Source: Candidatus Woesearchaeota archaeon
GTDB taxonomy: Archaea; Nanobdellota; Nanobdellia; Woesearchaeales; JAHWIC01
Assembly: GCA_019322485.1 (NCBI GenBank)
Contig: JAHWIK010000003.1
Coordinates: 1 to 64,000 of the forward strand
Reading direction: 5' to 3'
Length of the DNA: 64,000 nt
In this document: in pieces, positions 41,669 to 50,425 of the stretch
Layout of the letters: each line of letters starts with the position of its first letter
Position numbering within the stretch: position 1 is the first letter of the stretch
Position numbers and translations under genes: made by a program
Notes under the pieces: generated by a model
Told to the model about the DNA's origin: nothing
Database searches by the model: none
The model's input: the letters and a program-made list of their open reading frames with translations, nothing else

Positions 41669-42901
41669 ATGGATGTAAATGAAATTGTGAAAAAAGTTGA
41701 GAGTACCCCTGTGCCGCAAGTCAACAAAGTTGCTATTGCATACTCAGGCGGTCTAGACTCAACACTAGGAATTGTTTTGTTGAGAAAAATCTACAAAGCA
41801 AAAGAGATAATTGCAATAAGCGTAGATATTGGCCAAGGAGATGAAGAGATAAACGAAATGAAGAGAAAGGCAAAGATAATGGAGATTGAGCCAATAATGC
41901 TTGATGTCAAGCAAGAGTTTACAGAAAAATGGGTTGCTAAAGCAATTCAGGCAAACTCAAACTACAATGGCTATCCAGTCAGCACATCAATGACAAGACA
42001 GCTGATTGCAAAGGTTGTTGCACTGAAAGCAAAAGAGCTTGGATGTGATGCAATTCTTGAAGGTTCATCTGGAAAAGGAAATGACCAATACAGAATGCAT
42101 AATGTGTTCAAGATGTTTGCTCCTGAAATTAAAGTCTTAGTTCCTGTAAGAGACTTTGACTTGACAAGAGGGGATGAAGAGGAACTATGCAAACACTGGG
42201 ATGTTCCTGTAACAGAGATTATATCAGGAGGAGATGACAAGACAATGTGGTGCAGGTCAATTGCATCTGGTGCTATTGGTTTAAACCAGCCTTTACCTGC
42301 AGATATCTGGCAATGGTTAGTTATTCCAGAGAAAGCAGCTGATAAACCAGAATTCATAACAATTGAATTCAAGAATGGTATTCCAATAAGCCTGAATGGA
42401 AAAGAGATGCCATTAGCAGAGCTTGTTCCTCAGCTTAATGAAATAGCTGGAAAGAATGGTGTTGGAAGAATAGACATGTTTGAAGATGGAATCATGGATT
42501 TAAAGTCAAGAGAAATCTATGAAGCTCCAGCTGCACATGTTATATTGAAACTGCATCATGACCTAGAGCAGTGGTGCTTAACAAAAGACGAGATACAGTT
42601 CAAGAAGATAGTCGATGCAAAATGGGCTATGCTTACTTACCATGGAATGGCTTTCCATCCATTGAAGAAAGACCTTGATGGTTTTGTAGCACAAAGCCAA
42701 GGGGTTGTAAACGGCAAATACAAGGTAAAGCTGTACAAAGGTAACATAGAGATTGAAGAAAGAGAATCTGACAGCGGCTTGTTCAAACCAGAGATAAGGT
42801 CAATCAAGAGCAAAGGCTTTGACCAGAGATGGTGCGAGAATGCTGCTAAGGTAAGAGGATTACCATTCGAGATTTTAGCTATGCGTGGGGGAATAGAGTA
42901 G
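41669..42901 (+). CDS. Argininosuccinate synthase-like protein, divergent paralogue (410 aa)
   Basis: ArgG joins citrulline and aspartate using ATP. The nucleotide loop AYSGGLDSTLG (about residues 23-33), the aspartate motif as SSGKGNDQYRMHNVF, and GVGRIDMFEDGIMDLKSREI are present. The sequence differs clearly from the second ArgG at 47032: the region after the aspartate motif reads GGDDKTMWCRSIASGAIGLN rather than the DANSMHISYEAGVLED form. It may be a second argininosuccinate synthase type or an enzyme for another citrulline-like substrate. It is the first gene of the operon, behind a dedicated operator, and is followed by argJ 2 bases later. Naming it argG would imply a function not shown. 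Confidence 0.85.
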   Translation: MDVNEIVKKVESTPVPQVNKVAIAYSGGLDSTLGIVLLRKIYKAKEIIAISVDIGQGDEEINEMKRKAKIMEIEPIMLDVKQEFTEKWVAKAIQANSNYNGYPVSTSMTRQLIAKVVALKAKELGCDAILEGSSGKGNDQYRMHNVFKMFAPEIKVLVPVRDFDLTRGDEEELCKHWDVPVTEIISGGDDKTMWCRSIASGAIGLNQPLPADIWQWLVIPEKAADKPEFITIEFKNGIPISLNGKEMPLAELVPQLNEIAGKNGVGRIDMFEDGIMDLKSREIYEAPAAHVILKLHHDLEQWCLTKDEIQFKKIVDAKWAMLTYHGMAFHPLKKDLDGFVAQSQGVVNGKYKVKLYKGNIEIEERESDSGLFKPEIRSIKSKGFDQRWCENAAKVRGLPFEILAMRGGIE

Positions 42902-42903
42902 AG

Positions 42904-44052
42904 ATGAAGGGTGTCAATGCTGTCGAGGGGGTAACCTCCCTTGGCAAATATATTGGAATCAAACAGAAAAAGAAAGACCTTGCAGTAATCTACAGCTCTA
43001 ACCTCTGCAATGTTGCTGCTGTTTATACCCAGAATGCAGTAAAGGGTGCTCCAATCTATGTCAACAAAGAGCACCTGAAGAACGGGAAAGCCCAGGCAAT
43101 TGTAGTTAACAGCGGCATTTCAAATGTTTCGACAGGGCAAAGAGGTTTAGATGATGCGCATGAGATGACTTCCTTAGTCGCACAAGAGCTTGGCATAGAC
43201 AAGAATGATGTGCTGGTTGCTTCAACAGGCTTGATAGGAGCTTTTCTTCCAATGCAGAAGATAAGGCAGGGAGTGAAAGGGATAAAGAAAGGATTGTCCA
43301 AGAAGTCTCATGCAGCAGAAGCAATAATGACAACTGACCTGATAAAAAAAGAGATTACAGTCAAGGTTGGAGATGTGACAATTGGAGCAATAGCAAAGGG
43401 AGCAGGCATGATACACCCAAATATGGCAACTATGCTTGCTTTTATAATGACTGATGCTGAGATTAAAACACCTAAGCTGAAGAAGATGCTGAAGAAATCT
43501 GTAAACAAAAGCTTCAACATGCTAAGCATTGACCAGGACACAAGCACAAGCGATATGACAATACTGATGGCAAATGGTTTAGCAGGAAAGGTCAATGAGT
43601 CCAAATTCCAGAAAGCCCTGGACCATGTCTGTGTTGAGATGGCAAAGCTCATGGCTAAGGACGGCGAAGGTGCAACAAAATTAGTGATTGCTAAAGCAAA
43701 GAACGCAAAAACAGAAGAAGCAGCCAAGAAAATAGCAAAATCAATCATAAACAGCAATTTGGTAAAATGCGCAATGTTTGGAAATGACCCTAACTGGGGC
43801 AGGATAATGGGAGCTATAGGCTGTGCAGGAGTTAAGTTTGACCCAGGCAAGGTTGATATTTATTTTGGCAGTATGAAGATTGTCTGCCAGGGAATTGCAA
43901 CCGGGTTTGAGAAGAAGAAAGCAAGTGCCTTGCTAAAACAGAAAGAAGTCAAGGTTACAGTTGACTTAAACCAGGGCAGTAAGAATGCAACTGCTTATGG
44001 CTGCGACATGACATATGATTATGTAAAGATTAATGCAGAATACCATACGTAA
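42904..44052 (+). CDS. argJ: Ornithine acetyltransferase ArgJ (382 aa)
   Basis: ArgJ moves acetyl from N-acetylornithine to glutamate, giving ornithine and recycling the acetyl group. Family features are VNSGISNVSTGQ near residue 68, ASTGLIGAFLP (oxyanion region) and the self-cleavage site HPNMATMLAF, where Thr176 becomes the nucleophile of the beta chain. The C-terminal NDPNWGRIMGAIGCAG and ATAYGCDMTYDYVKINAEY are also typical. Whether it also has acetyl-CoA-dependent NAGS activity cannot be told. It is followed directly by argB. This gene argues for arginine, not LysW-type lysine, synthesis. Confidence 0.96.
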   Translation: MKGVNAVEGVTSLGKYIGIKQKKKDLAVIYSSNLCNVAAVYTQNAVKGAPIYVNKEHLKNGKAQAIVVNSGISNVSTGQRGLDDAHEMTSLVAQELGIDKNDVLVASTGLIGAFLPMQKIRQGVKGIKKGLSKKSHAAEAIMTTDLIKKEITVKVGDVTIGAIAKGAGMIHPNMATMLAFIMTDAEIKTPKLKKMLKKSVNKSFNMLSIDQDTSTSDMTILMANGLAGKVNESKFQKALDHVCVEMAKLMAKDGEGATKLVIAKAKNAKTEEAAKKIAKSIINSNLVKCAMFGNDPNWGRIMGAIGCAGVKFDPGKVDIYFGSMKIVCQGIATGFEKKKASALLKQKEVKVTVDLNQGSKNATAYGCDMTYDYVKINAEYHT

Positions 44053-44053
44053 A

Positions 44054-44890
44054 ATGGAACACATAAAGGAAAAAGCCGGAACATTGATTGAAGCACTGCC
44101 TTATATCCAGAAATATTCTGGAAAGATTGTAGTGATTAAGTACGGCGGTGCTGCAATGGCAGATGAAGCACTAAAAAAGTCAGTAATGACTGATATTGTG
44201 TTGTTAAATCATGTTGGTATGAAGCCAGTTATTGTTCACGGTGGCGGCCCAAATGTTTCAGCTGCAATGAAGAAAGCTGGAATTGAGCCAAAGTTCGTTA
44301 AAGGCCTAAGGGTGACTGACAAGAAAACAATGGGTATTGTTCACAAAGAGTTTGAGAAGATAAACAAAGAGCTTGTTGAAACATTGAAGAATCTTGGAAG
44401 CAAGGCAATAAGCGTTGTAGGGACAGATAACAAGCTGATTAATGTAACTCAGAAAGACCCTGAGCTGGGGTTTGTTGGGGATATAAAGAAAATAAACCCA
44501 GAGATGATTCATCCGCTGATAAAAGATGGTTATATACCAGTAATCTCTCCTGTTGGAGTTGATGATGAAGGGTCTTGGTATAACATAAATGCAGATACTG
44601 CGGCTGCATCAATTGCAACTGCATTAAACGCAGAGAAATTGACACTTTTAACTGATGTTGATGGTGTTTTTGAAGATAAGAAACTTGTTCCAACATTAAC
44701 AACAAAGGATGTTGAAGAGAAAATCAGCAAAGAAGTTATCCATGGCGGGATGATACCTAAAACTACTGCATGTAAGAATGCTGTTGATCATGGATGCAAG
44801 AAAGCTCACTTGATTAATGGAAAGATAACTCATGCTTTATTGCTTGAGATTTTCACAGATAAAGGAGTAGGTACTGAGATTGTAAAATGA
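44054..44890 (+). CDS. argB: Acetylglutamate kinase ArgB (278 aa)
   Basis: ArgB phosphorylates N-acetylglutamate. VIKYGGAAM, VIVHGGGPNVSAAMKKAG and INADTAAASIATAL are classic amino-acid kinase motifs, and LLTDVDGVF lies near the C-terminal third. I place the start at ATG 44054 (MEHIKEKAGTLIEALPYIQK), one base after the argJ stop, because it matches the usual N-terminus. An in-frame ATG at 44033 inside argJ is possible. Its stop overlaps the argD start by 4 bases. Confidence 0.95.
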   Translation: MEHIKEKAGTLIEALPYIQKYSGKIVVIKYGGAAMADEALKKSVMTDIVLLNHVGMKPVIVHGGGPNVSAAMKKAGIEPKFVKGLRVTDKKTMGIVHKEFEKINKELVETLKNLGSKAISVVGTDNKLINVTQKDPELGFVGDIKKINPEMIHPLIKDGYIPVISPVGVDDEGSWYNINADTAAASIATALNAEKLTLLTDVDGVFEDKKLVPTLTTKDVEEKISKEVIHGGMIPKTTACKNAVDHGCKKAHLINGKITHALLLEIFTDKGVGTEIVK

Positions 44891-46050
44891 AAAGTGCAAA
44901 AGTAAAACAACTAGAGAAGAAATATGTTGTTCAGACATATAGCCGTGCTAAGTTTGTTTTGGAAAAGGGCAAGGGCTGTTATGTATATGATAAAGACAAG
45001 AAGAAATACCTTGATTTAGTTGGCGGGATAGCATGCACACCAATAGGGCATGGAAATAAATATTTGGCTTCAAAGGTTGCAAAACAAGCTAAAAAGCTGC
45101 TAAATGTCTCAAACCTGTATTATACAGAACCGCAGGTTGAGTTAGCTGAGAAATTAGCCAAATTATCTGGCTTAGATAAATGCTTTTTTTGCAATTCAGG
45201 TGCAGAGGCAAATGAAGCTGCAATCAAGTTAGCAAGGAAATACAAGAAAAAGATTGAGATTATTGTAATGAACCATGGTTTTCATGGACGTACTTTTGGA
45301 AGTTTGGCTGCAACATGGAAGCCAAAAATCAAAGAACCCTTTAAACCATTAGTTCCTGGGTTTAAGTTTGTCAAATACAATGATGTTAAGGCTATTGAGA
45401 AAGCTATTTCAAAGAAAACAGCTGCTGTTATGCTTGAGCCAATCCAAGGAGAAGCAGGGATAATAGTTCCAGACAAGAATTATTTGAAAGATGTAAGCAA
45501 GCTTTGCAAGAAAAAGAATGTTTTGCTTATACTTGATGAAGTTCAGACAGGAAATGGCCGCACTGGAGAGTATTTTTGCTTTAAACACTCCAAGATAAAG
45601 CCTGATATTGTGACTACAGCAAAAGGAGTTGCAAATGGAATTCCGCTTGGAGTAATGATAGCTTCAAATAAGGTTGCTGCTGGCTTTGGCAAAGGTGACC
45701 ATGCAAGCACTTTTGGCGGCAATAACTTAGCTTCAACAGCTGCAAATGCAACAATTGACTTTATTTTGAAGAAGAAACTGATGAAGAAAGCTGTTAAGGT
45801 TGGAATTTACTTTATCAATGAACTAAATCAATTAAAAAATAATAAAAAATCGATCAAAGACGTACGCGGCAAAGGTTTGATGATTGCTGTTGAGCTAGAT
45901 AAAGAAGTTAAGCCAATTGTCGAGAAATGCTACAAGGAAGGCTTCATAATCAATGCCTGCGGACCAAACACACTAAGGTTTGTTCCTTCATTGACTTTAA
46001 AGAAGAAACATGTTAAGCAAGTGATTAAGGTTTTAGAGGAAGTACTATGA
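44887..46050 (+). CDS. argD: Acetylornithine aminotransferase ArgD (387 aa)
   Basis: This PLP enzyme converts N-acetylglutamate semialdehyde to N-acetylornithine. Seen are DLVGGIACTPIGH, FCNSGAEANEAAIKLARK, NHGFHGRTFGSLAAT, EPIQGEAGI, LILDEVQTGNGRTG and TTAKGVANGIPLG, where the Lys binds PLP. Length and motif order fit class III aminotransferases of the ArgD group. ATGA overlaps join it to argB upstream and argC downstream, so production should be stoichiometric. The N-terminal 20 residues (KSAKVKQLEKKYVVQTYSRA) are basic. Confidence 0.95.
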   Translation: MKSAKVKQLEKKYVVQTYSRAKFVLEKGKGCYVYDKDKKKYLDLVGGIACTPIGHGNKYLASKVAKQAKKLLNVSNLYYTEPQVELAEKLAKLSGLDKCFFCNSGAEANEAAIKLARKYKKKIEIIVMNHGFHGRTFGSLAATWKPKIKEPFKPLVPGFKFVKYNDVKAIEKAISKKTAAVMLEPIQGEAGIIVPDKNYLKDVSKLCKKKNVLLILDEVQTGNGRTGEYFCFKHSKIKPDIVTTAKGVANGIPLGVMIASNKVAAGFGKGDHASTFGGNNLASTAANATIDFILKKKLMKKAVKVGIYFINELNQLKNNKKSIKDVRGKGLMIAVELDKEVKPIVEKCYKEGFIINACGPNTLRFVPSLTLKKKHVKQVIKVLEEVL

Positions 46051-47030
46051 AAAACGTTGGAATAATCGGAGCATCAGGATACACTGGCTATGAATTAGTT
46101 AAAATCCTGAGCAAGCACAAAAAGGTTAAGCTTGTTGTTTTGAATAGTGTAAGCTATGCTGGCAAGAAAGTTTGTTCATTATATCCTCAATTCAACAATA
46201 AGAAATTAAAATTCACAAATTACTCAATCAATGAAATCAATTCAATGGACTTAGATTTATTGTTCTTCTGTTTACCTCATAAAGAATCTATGAAATATAT
46301 TAAAAATATTGACTCAAAAATTAAAAAGATTGATTTAAGCGGAGATTATCGTTTTAGTAAGGCTAAAGAATATGAGAAAGTTTATGGTGTTAAGCATATT
46401 GACAAGGAGGGTTTGAAGAAAGCTGTCTATGGTCTGCCTGAAATAAATAAAAAATCAATAAAAAAAGCAAATCTGATTGCAAATCCAGGCTGTTATGTTA
46501 CTGCATCATTACTTGCATCACTTCCAATCCAAAAATATGCAAAATATATTGTGTTTGACTGCAAATCAGGCTGGAGTGGTGCTGGGAAGAAATCAGCTTT
46601 TGCTAAGAATCCAAAGATTATCGAGGATAATTTAGTTGCTTACAAACTGACAAAACACCGCCATAAATATGAGATAATGCAGTTTGTTGGCAAAAAGATA
46701 TCATTTACACCGCATGTTATGGATGCTTATCAGGGAATGATGTGTACTGCTCATATTATTTTAAAGAAAAAAATCAATAAACAAAAAATCATTAAATTGT
46801 ATAGTCAATATTATAAAAACCAGCCTTTTGTTAAAATTAAAAAAGATATTCCTCAGGTAAAGGATACTCAAAAAACAAACCAATGCCATATTGGCGGGTT
46901 TGAAATAGACGAGAATAACCAGCTTGTTGTTGTTTCAACTATTGATAATTTATTGAAAGGTGCTTCAGGACAAGCTGTTCAGAACATGAACTTAATGCTT
47001 GGCTTTAAAGAATCAGAGGGGTTAAAATAA
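46047..47030 (+). CDS. argC: N-acetyl-gamma-glutamyl-phosphate reductase ArgC (327 aa)
   Basis: ArgC reduces the acylphosphate made by ArgB. The NADP-binding start is GIIGASGYTGYELVKIL. The catalytic Cys lies in IANPGCYVTASLLASLP (near residue 152). FDCKSGWSGAGKK, FTPHVMDAYQGMMCTAHI and the C-terminal IDNLLKGASGQAVQNMNLM are family hallmarks. The gene overlaps argD by 4 bases and precedes argG by one base. A/T-rich, lysine-rich stretches (INKKSIKKANL) reflect the base composition. Confidence 0.96.
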   Translation: MKNVGIIGASGYTGYELVKILSKHKKVKLVVLNSVSYAGKKVCSLYPQFNNKKLKFTNYSINEINSMDLDLLFFCLPHKESMKYIKNIDSKIKKIDLSGDYRFSKAKEYEKVYGVKHIDKEGLKKAVYGLPEINKKSIKKANLIANPGCYVTASLLASLPIQKYAKYIVFDCKSGWSGAGKKSAFAKNPKIIEDNLVAYKLTKHRHKYEIMQFVGKKISFTPHVMDAYQGMMCTAHIILKKKINKQKIIKLYSQYYKNQPFVKIKKDIPQVKDTQKTNQCHIGGFEIDENNQLVVVSTIDNLLKGASGQAVQNMNLMLGFKESEGLK

Positions 47031-47031
47031 A

Positions 47032-48249
47032 ATGACTAAAGAAAAAGTAATACTTGCATATTCAGGTGGCTTAGACACATCTGTAATCTTGAAATGGCTG
47101 CTGGAAAAAGGCTATGATGTAGTTTGTTATCTAGCAGATGTTGGCCAGCAAGAGGATTTTGAGGCTGCAGAGAAAAAGGCATTGAAACTAGGAGCATCAA
47201 AGGTATATATTTCCGACTTAAAGAAAGAGTTCATCAATGATTTTGTGTTTCCAGCAATAAAAGGAAATGCAATCTACGAGGGCAAATACCTGCTTGGAAC
47301 ATCTTTAGCAAGACCTTTGATTGCAAAAGGACAAATAGAAATTGCAAAAAAAGAAAACGCAAAGTATGTTGCACATGGTGCAACTGGTAAAGGAAATGAC
47401 CAGGTAAGGTTTGAGATGACTTATTACACCTTAATGCCTGGAATAAAGATAATTAGTCCATGGAAGGATCCTGAATTCCTAGCTCAATTCAAAGGAAGAA
47501 GTGATATGATTGAGTATGCTAAACAGCATAATGTACCAATTCCTGTAACAAAGAAAGCACCATACAGCTCAGACGCAAATAGTATGCATATCAGCTATGA
47601 GGCTGGTGTTTTAGAGGATCCAATGTACACTTTGCCTGAGGAAGCATTCCAAATGACAAAAAGCCCAAAGGATGCTCCTGATAAAGAGACTGAGCTAGTT
47701 ATAGAGTTCAAGAAAGGAGTTCCAGTTAAAGTAGAGGACAAAACACATAATGTAACTGAAACAGAGCCTTTGAAATTATTTGCTTATCTGAATAAGGTTG
47801 CTGGTGAGAATGGTGTTGGAAGGAATGACTTAGTTGAAGACAGGTTTGTTGGGATGAAATCAAGGGGAGTTTATGAAACTCCTGCTGGAACAGTATTGCG
47901 TAAAGCTCACCTAGACATAGAAGGGCTTACAATGGACCGTGAAGTAATGGTTATACGTGATAGCTTAATCCCTAAGTTCTCGCAATTGATTTACTTTGGA
48001 TTTTGGTATGCGCCTGAGATGGAATTATTGATGACTACAATAGATAAATCTCAAGAGAATGTTTCTGGAAAGGTTTACTTAACCTTGTACAAAGGCAATG
48101 TTAATGTTAAAGGCCGTGAGAGCCCAAACAGTTTGTACGACGAGAAGATTGCATCAATGGATGAGTTAGGCGGCTATGACCAGACTGATGCAATTGGATT
48201 CATTAAGCTGAATGCTTTAAGGTTAAAGGCTTGGGCTAAAAAGAAGTAG
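47032..48249 (+). CDS. argG: Argininosuccinate synthase ArgG (405 aa)
   Basis: The standard enzyme that condenses citrulline and aspartate. It has AYSGGLDTSVILKWL, HGATGKGNDQVRFEMTYY, DANSMHISYEAGVLEDP and KSRGVYETPAGTVL, all as in well-known ArgG proteins. It is one base after argC and is the last gene of the operon; a T-rich tract follows its stop. It shares only the general fold motifs with the first gene of the operon, so the pair is an old duplication or a mix of sources. Citrulline would need ornithine carbamoyltransferase, which is not in the window. Confidence 0.97.
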   Translation: MTKEKVILAYSGGLDTSVILKWLLEKGYDVVCYLADVGQQEDFEAAEKKALKLGASKVYISDLKKEFINDFVFPAIKGNAIYEGKYLLGTSLARPLIAKGQIEIAKKENAKYVAHGATGKGNDQVRFEMTYYTLMPGIKIISPWKDPEFLAQFKGRSDMIEYAKQHNVPIPVTKKAPYSSDANSMHISYEAGVLEDPMYTLPEEAFQMTKSPKDAPDKETELVIEFKKGVPVKVEDKTHNVTETEPLKLFAYLNKVAGENGVGRNDLVEDRFVGMKSRGVYETPAGTVLRKAHLDIEGLTMDREVMVIRDSLIPKFSQLIYFGFWYAPEMELLMTTIDKSQENVSGKVYLTLYKGNVNVKGRESPNSLYDEKIASMDELGGYDQTDAIGFIKLNALRLKAWAKKK

Positions 48250-48266
48250 TTTTTTCTTTATTTTCC
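48250..48266 (+). terminator. T-rich terminator after argG
   Basis: A run dominated by T (TTTTTTCTTTATTTTCC) follows the argG stop directly, the usual archaeal intrinsic termination signal. A new promoter appears 21 bases later. Confidence 0.6.
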
Positions 48267-48286
48267 ATTTAAAAATCTTATGCTTA

Positions 48287-48298
48287 GCTTTATATATG
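48287..48298 (+). promoter_or_regulatory. Promoter of ribD-ribB
   Basis: GCTTTATATATG is a TATA box ending about 25 bases before the ATG at 48322, the distance expected for a leaderless message. This decides the ribD start against the upstream in-frame ATG at 48280. Confidence 0.65.
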
Positions 48299-48321
48299 AG
48301 CTACTACTACCTTTAGACGAA

Positions 48322-49392
48322 ATGAGGTCACACAAGAAATACATGGAATTAGCCTTGAAATTGGCTGAAAAAGGTGTTGGTTGTTGCAGCCCTAATCCTG
48401 CAGTAGGCTGTATTATAGTAAAACGCGGTAGTGTCGTTGGAAAAGGCTATCATAAGAAAGCTGGTGAAGGTCATGCTGAGCTTAATGCTATTGAGAATGC
48501 AGGAATAAAGGCAGAAAATGCAACTATGTATGTTACATTAGAGCCGTGCTCGCACTGGGGAAGAACTCCTCCCTGCACAGAAAAGATAATCGAAGCTGGT
48601 ATAAGGGAAGTTATTGTAGGTATGAAGGACCCTAATCCTAAGGTTGACGGATACAAAGAACTTAAATTCAGGGGAATAAAGACAAAGATTGGAATTCTTG
48701 AAGAAGAATGCAAAAAACTAAATGAATATTACACCAAATATATCAAAACAAAAAGACCTTTTGTTATTCTAAAGGTTGCAATGTCCTTAGATGGAAAGAT
48801 TGCAACTGCAACTGGTGAATCAAAGTACATAACAGGAAGGGAAGCAAGGAAATATGTCCACCAGATAAGAAGCAATGTTGATGCTGTTATGGTGGGTATA
48901 AACACTGTTCTAAAAGACAATCCAAAGCTAACTCCAAGAGAGGTTAAAGGAAAGGACCCTTTCAAGATTGTTGTTGACAGCACGTTAAAGATGCCTTTCT
49001 CCAAGAACCTATTGAAAGATCCTCTAAAGCTGATAGTTGCAACAACAAACAAAGCAAGCAAAAAGAAGGTTAAGAAACTGCAGCAAAAAGGTGTCAAGAT
49101 ATTGGTAACTGGAAGCAACAGGGGAAGAGTTGACTTAAAAGAACTGATGAAGATGTTGGGTAAACTAGAGATAGCAAGCATTATGATTGAGGGCGGTTCT
49201 GAATTAAATGCCTCTGCAATTAAAGAGGAGGTTGCTGATAAGATTCTTTTATTTAGCGCTCCAAAACTAATTGGTGCTGGTTTGGGGGCTATTGGTAATT
49301 TAGGGATAAAGAAATTGGATAAAGCTATTTCTCTTAAGAATATCGAAACAAGGAAGGTAGGCAAGGATATTCTGGTAGAGGGCAGATTATGA
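48322..49392 (+). CDS. ribD: Bifunctional riboflavin deaminase-reductase RibD (356 aa)
   Basis: RibD deaminates and reduces the product of GTP cyclohydrolase II. The N-terminal deaminase has zinc ligands His51, Cys76 and Cys85 and catalytic Glu53 (GHAELNAI, EPCSHWGRTPPCT). The reductase starts at about residue 140 with LKVAMSLDGKIATATGESKY and continues with VDAVMVGINTVLKDNPKLT and MIEGGSELNAS. The start follows from the leaderless promoter spacing. Fusion of both domains is the bacterial arrangement; many archaea use only a separate reductase. ATGA overlap with ribB. The genes sit between the two arginine transcription units. Confidence 0.95.
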   Translation: MRSHKKYMELALKLAEKGVGCCSPNPAVGCIIVKRGSVVGKGYHKKAGEGHAELNAIENAGIKAENATMYVTLEPCSHWGRTPPCTEKIIEAGIREVIVGMKDPNPKVDGYKELKFRGIKTKIGILEEECKKLNEYYTKYIKTKRPFVILKVAMSLDGKIATATGESKYITGREARKYVHQIRSNVDAVMVGINTVLKDNPKLTPREVKGKDPFKIVVDSTLKMPFSKNLLKDPLKLIVATTNKASKKKVKKLQQKGVKILVTGSNRGRVDLKELMKMLGKLEIASIMIEGGSELNASAIKEEVADKILLFSAPKLIGAGLGAIGNLGIKKLDKAISLKNIETRKVGKDILVEGRL

Positions 49393-49994
49393 TTTCTAAG
49401 GTTGAAGACAGTATTAAGGAAATACAGAGAGGCAAGTTCGTCATTGTTGTAGATGATGAAGACCGCGAGAATGAAGGAGACTTAGTTATTGCTGCAGAAA
49501 AGGTAACTCCTTCAAGGCTTAATTATATGATACAGAATGCCCGAGGGATAATGTGTGTTCCTATGTCGGAAAGCAGATTGGATGAACTGCAGATTCCCCT
49601 TATGGTAGAAAAGAATACTGACAAATTCAACACCCCCTTTACTGTTTCAGTTGATGCTAAACGAAATACAACAACAGGTGTTTCTGTCTGCGACAGATTG
49701 GAAACACTAAAGGTATTGCTTAATCCTGAATCAAAACCAGATGATTTGGTGAGGCCAGGCCATGTTTTTCCGCTAAGGGCAAAAACAAATGGTGTTCTGG
49801 AAAGAGCAGGTCATACAGAAGCAGCTGTTGAATTATGCAAACTAGCTGAGCTGTATCCTGCAGCTGTTATTGCCGAGATAATGAATGATGATGGCTCTAT
49901 GGCTAAACTGGAACAATTAGAAGAGTTTGCCAAGAAAAAGGATATTCCTATTGTTAGTATTAAGGATTTGATTAAGTATATTGAGAAGAAATAG
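49389..49994 (+). CDS. ribB: 3,4-Dihydroxy-2-butanone-4-phosphate synthase RibB (201 aa)
   Basis: RibB makes the four-carbon unit of riboflavin from ribulose 5-phosphate. Motifs are DDEDRENEGDLVIAAEKVT (metal and substrate acids), RGIMCVPMS, DAKRNTTTGVSVCDR, RPGHVFPLRA and ERAGHTEAAVELC, then AVIAEIMNDDGSMA. Length is that of the stand-alone form; it is not fused to GTP cyclohydrolase II, which is encoded separately at 38283. It overlaps ribD by 4 bases. ribE and ribH are not in the window. Confidence 0.96.
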   Translation: MISKVEDSIKEIQRGKFVIVVDDEDRENEGDLVIAAEKVTPSRLNYMIQNARGIMCVPMSESRLDELQIPLMVEKNTDKFNTPFTVSVDAKRNTTTGVSVCDRLETLKVLLNPESKPDDLVRPGHVFPLRAKTNGVLERAGHTEAAVELCKLAELYPAAVIAEIMNDDGSMAKLEQLEEFAKKKDIPIVSIKDLIKYIEKK

Positions 49995-50041
49995 ATTTCT
50001 GAGAAAGTTTTAAATAAAGAGAAATTAAGGTTTAGACTAGA

Positions 50042-50425
50042 ATGAACAAAGCCAAAGTTGCAATCCGGAAGATGTACAGGGAATGGAAACCATATTGGGA
50101 ATCTGGTGATGCAGCCAAAGTTGTTTCATACTATACTGATGATTGTGTTCAGATGCCTATTGGTGATAAAGAGGTTGTTGGTAAGAAAGCTTTTGAGGCT
50201 TCTCTTAAGAGCTTATTTAAGACATCTACAGTTAAAGGGAACTCCACAAACATAAAGGAAATTGGCATAGGCAAAAGATTTGCTTTTGCGCGAGGCACTT
50301 ATGCCCTTACAGTCACTCCAAAGAAAAAGGGGAAATCCATAAAGTATAAAGGCAAGTTTCTCCATATCTATAAGAAGCAGGGAAGTAAATGGAAGATTTA
50401 CCGTGCAATTGGCGGGGATGAATAA
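50042..50425 (+). CDS. NTF2/SnoaL-like small protein (127 aa)
   Basis: YREWKPYWESGDAAKVVSYY followed by TDDCVQMPIG is typical of SnoaL/DUF4440 proteins: an N-terminal helix pair then a strand. The end KGKFLHIYKKQGSKWKIYRA is the characteristic closing sheet. Members are small pocket-forming enzymes or binding proteins; substrate unknown. The gene follows ribB by 47 bases, with TTTTAAATAAAG (about 50009-50020) as a possible own TATA box. Its stop overlaps the next start by one base. Confidence 0.8.
   Translation: MNKAKVAIRKMYREWKPYWESGDAAKVVSYYTDDCVQMPIGDKEVVGKKAFEASLKSLFKTSTVKGNSTNIKEIGIGKRFAFARGTYALTVTPKKKGKSIKYKGKFLHIYKKQGSKWKIYRAIGGDE

Noticed and set aside
41669..48249. LysW-dependent lysine/arginine pathway
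   Set aside because: No LysW-type carrier or LysX-type ligase is present, and ArgJ (with its self-cleavage site) indicates the acetyl route.
48280..48322. ATG at 48280 as ribD start
   Set aside because: It precedes the TATA box at 48287-48298, so it would not be transcribed from that promoter. ATG 48322 has leaderless spacing and matches the family N-terminus.
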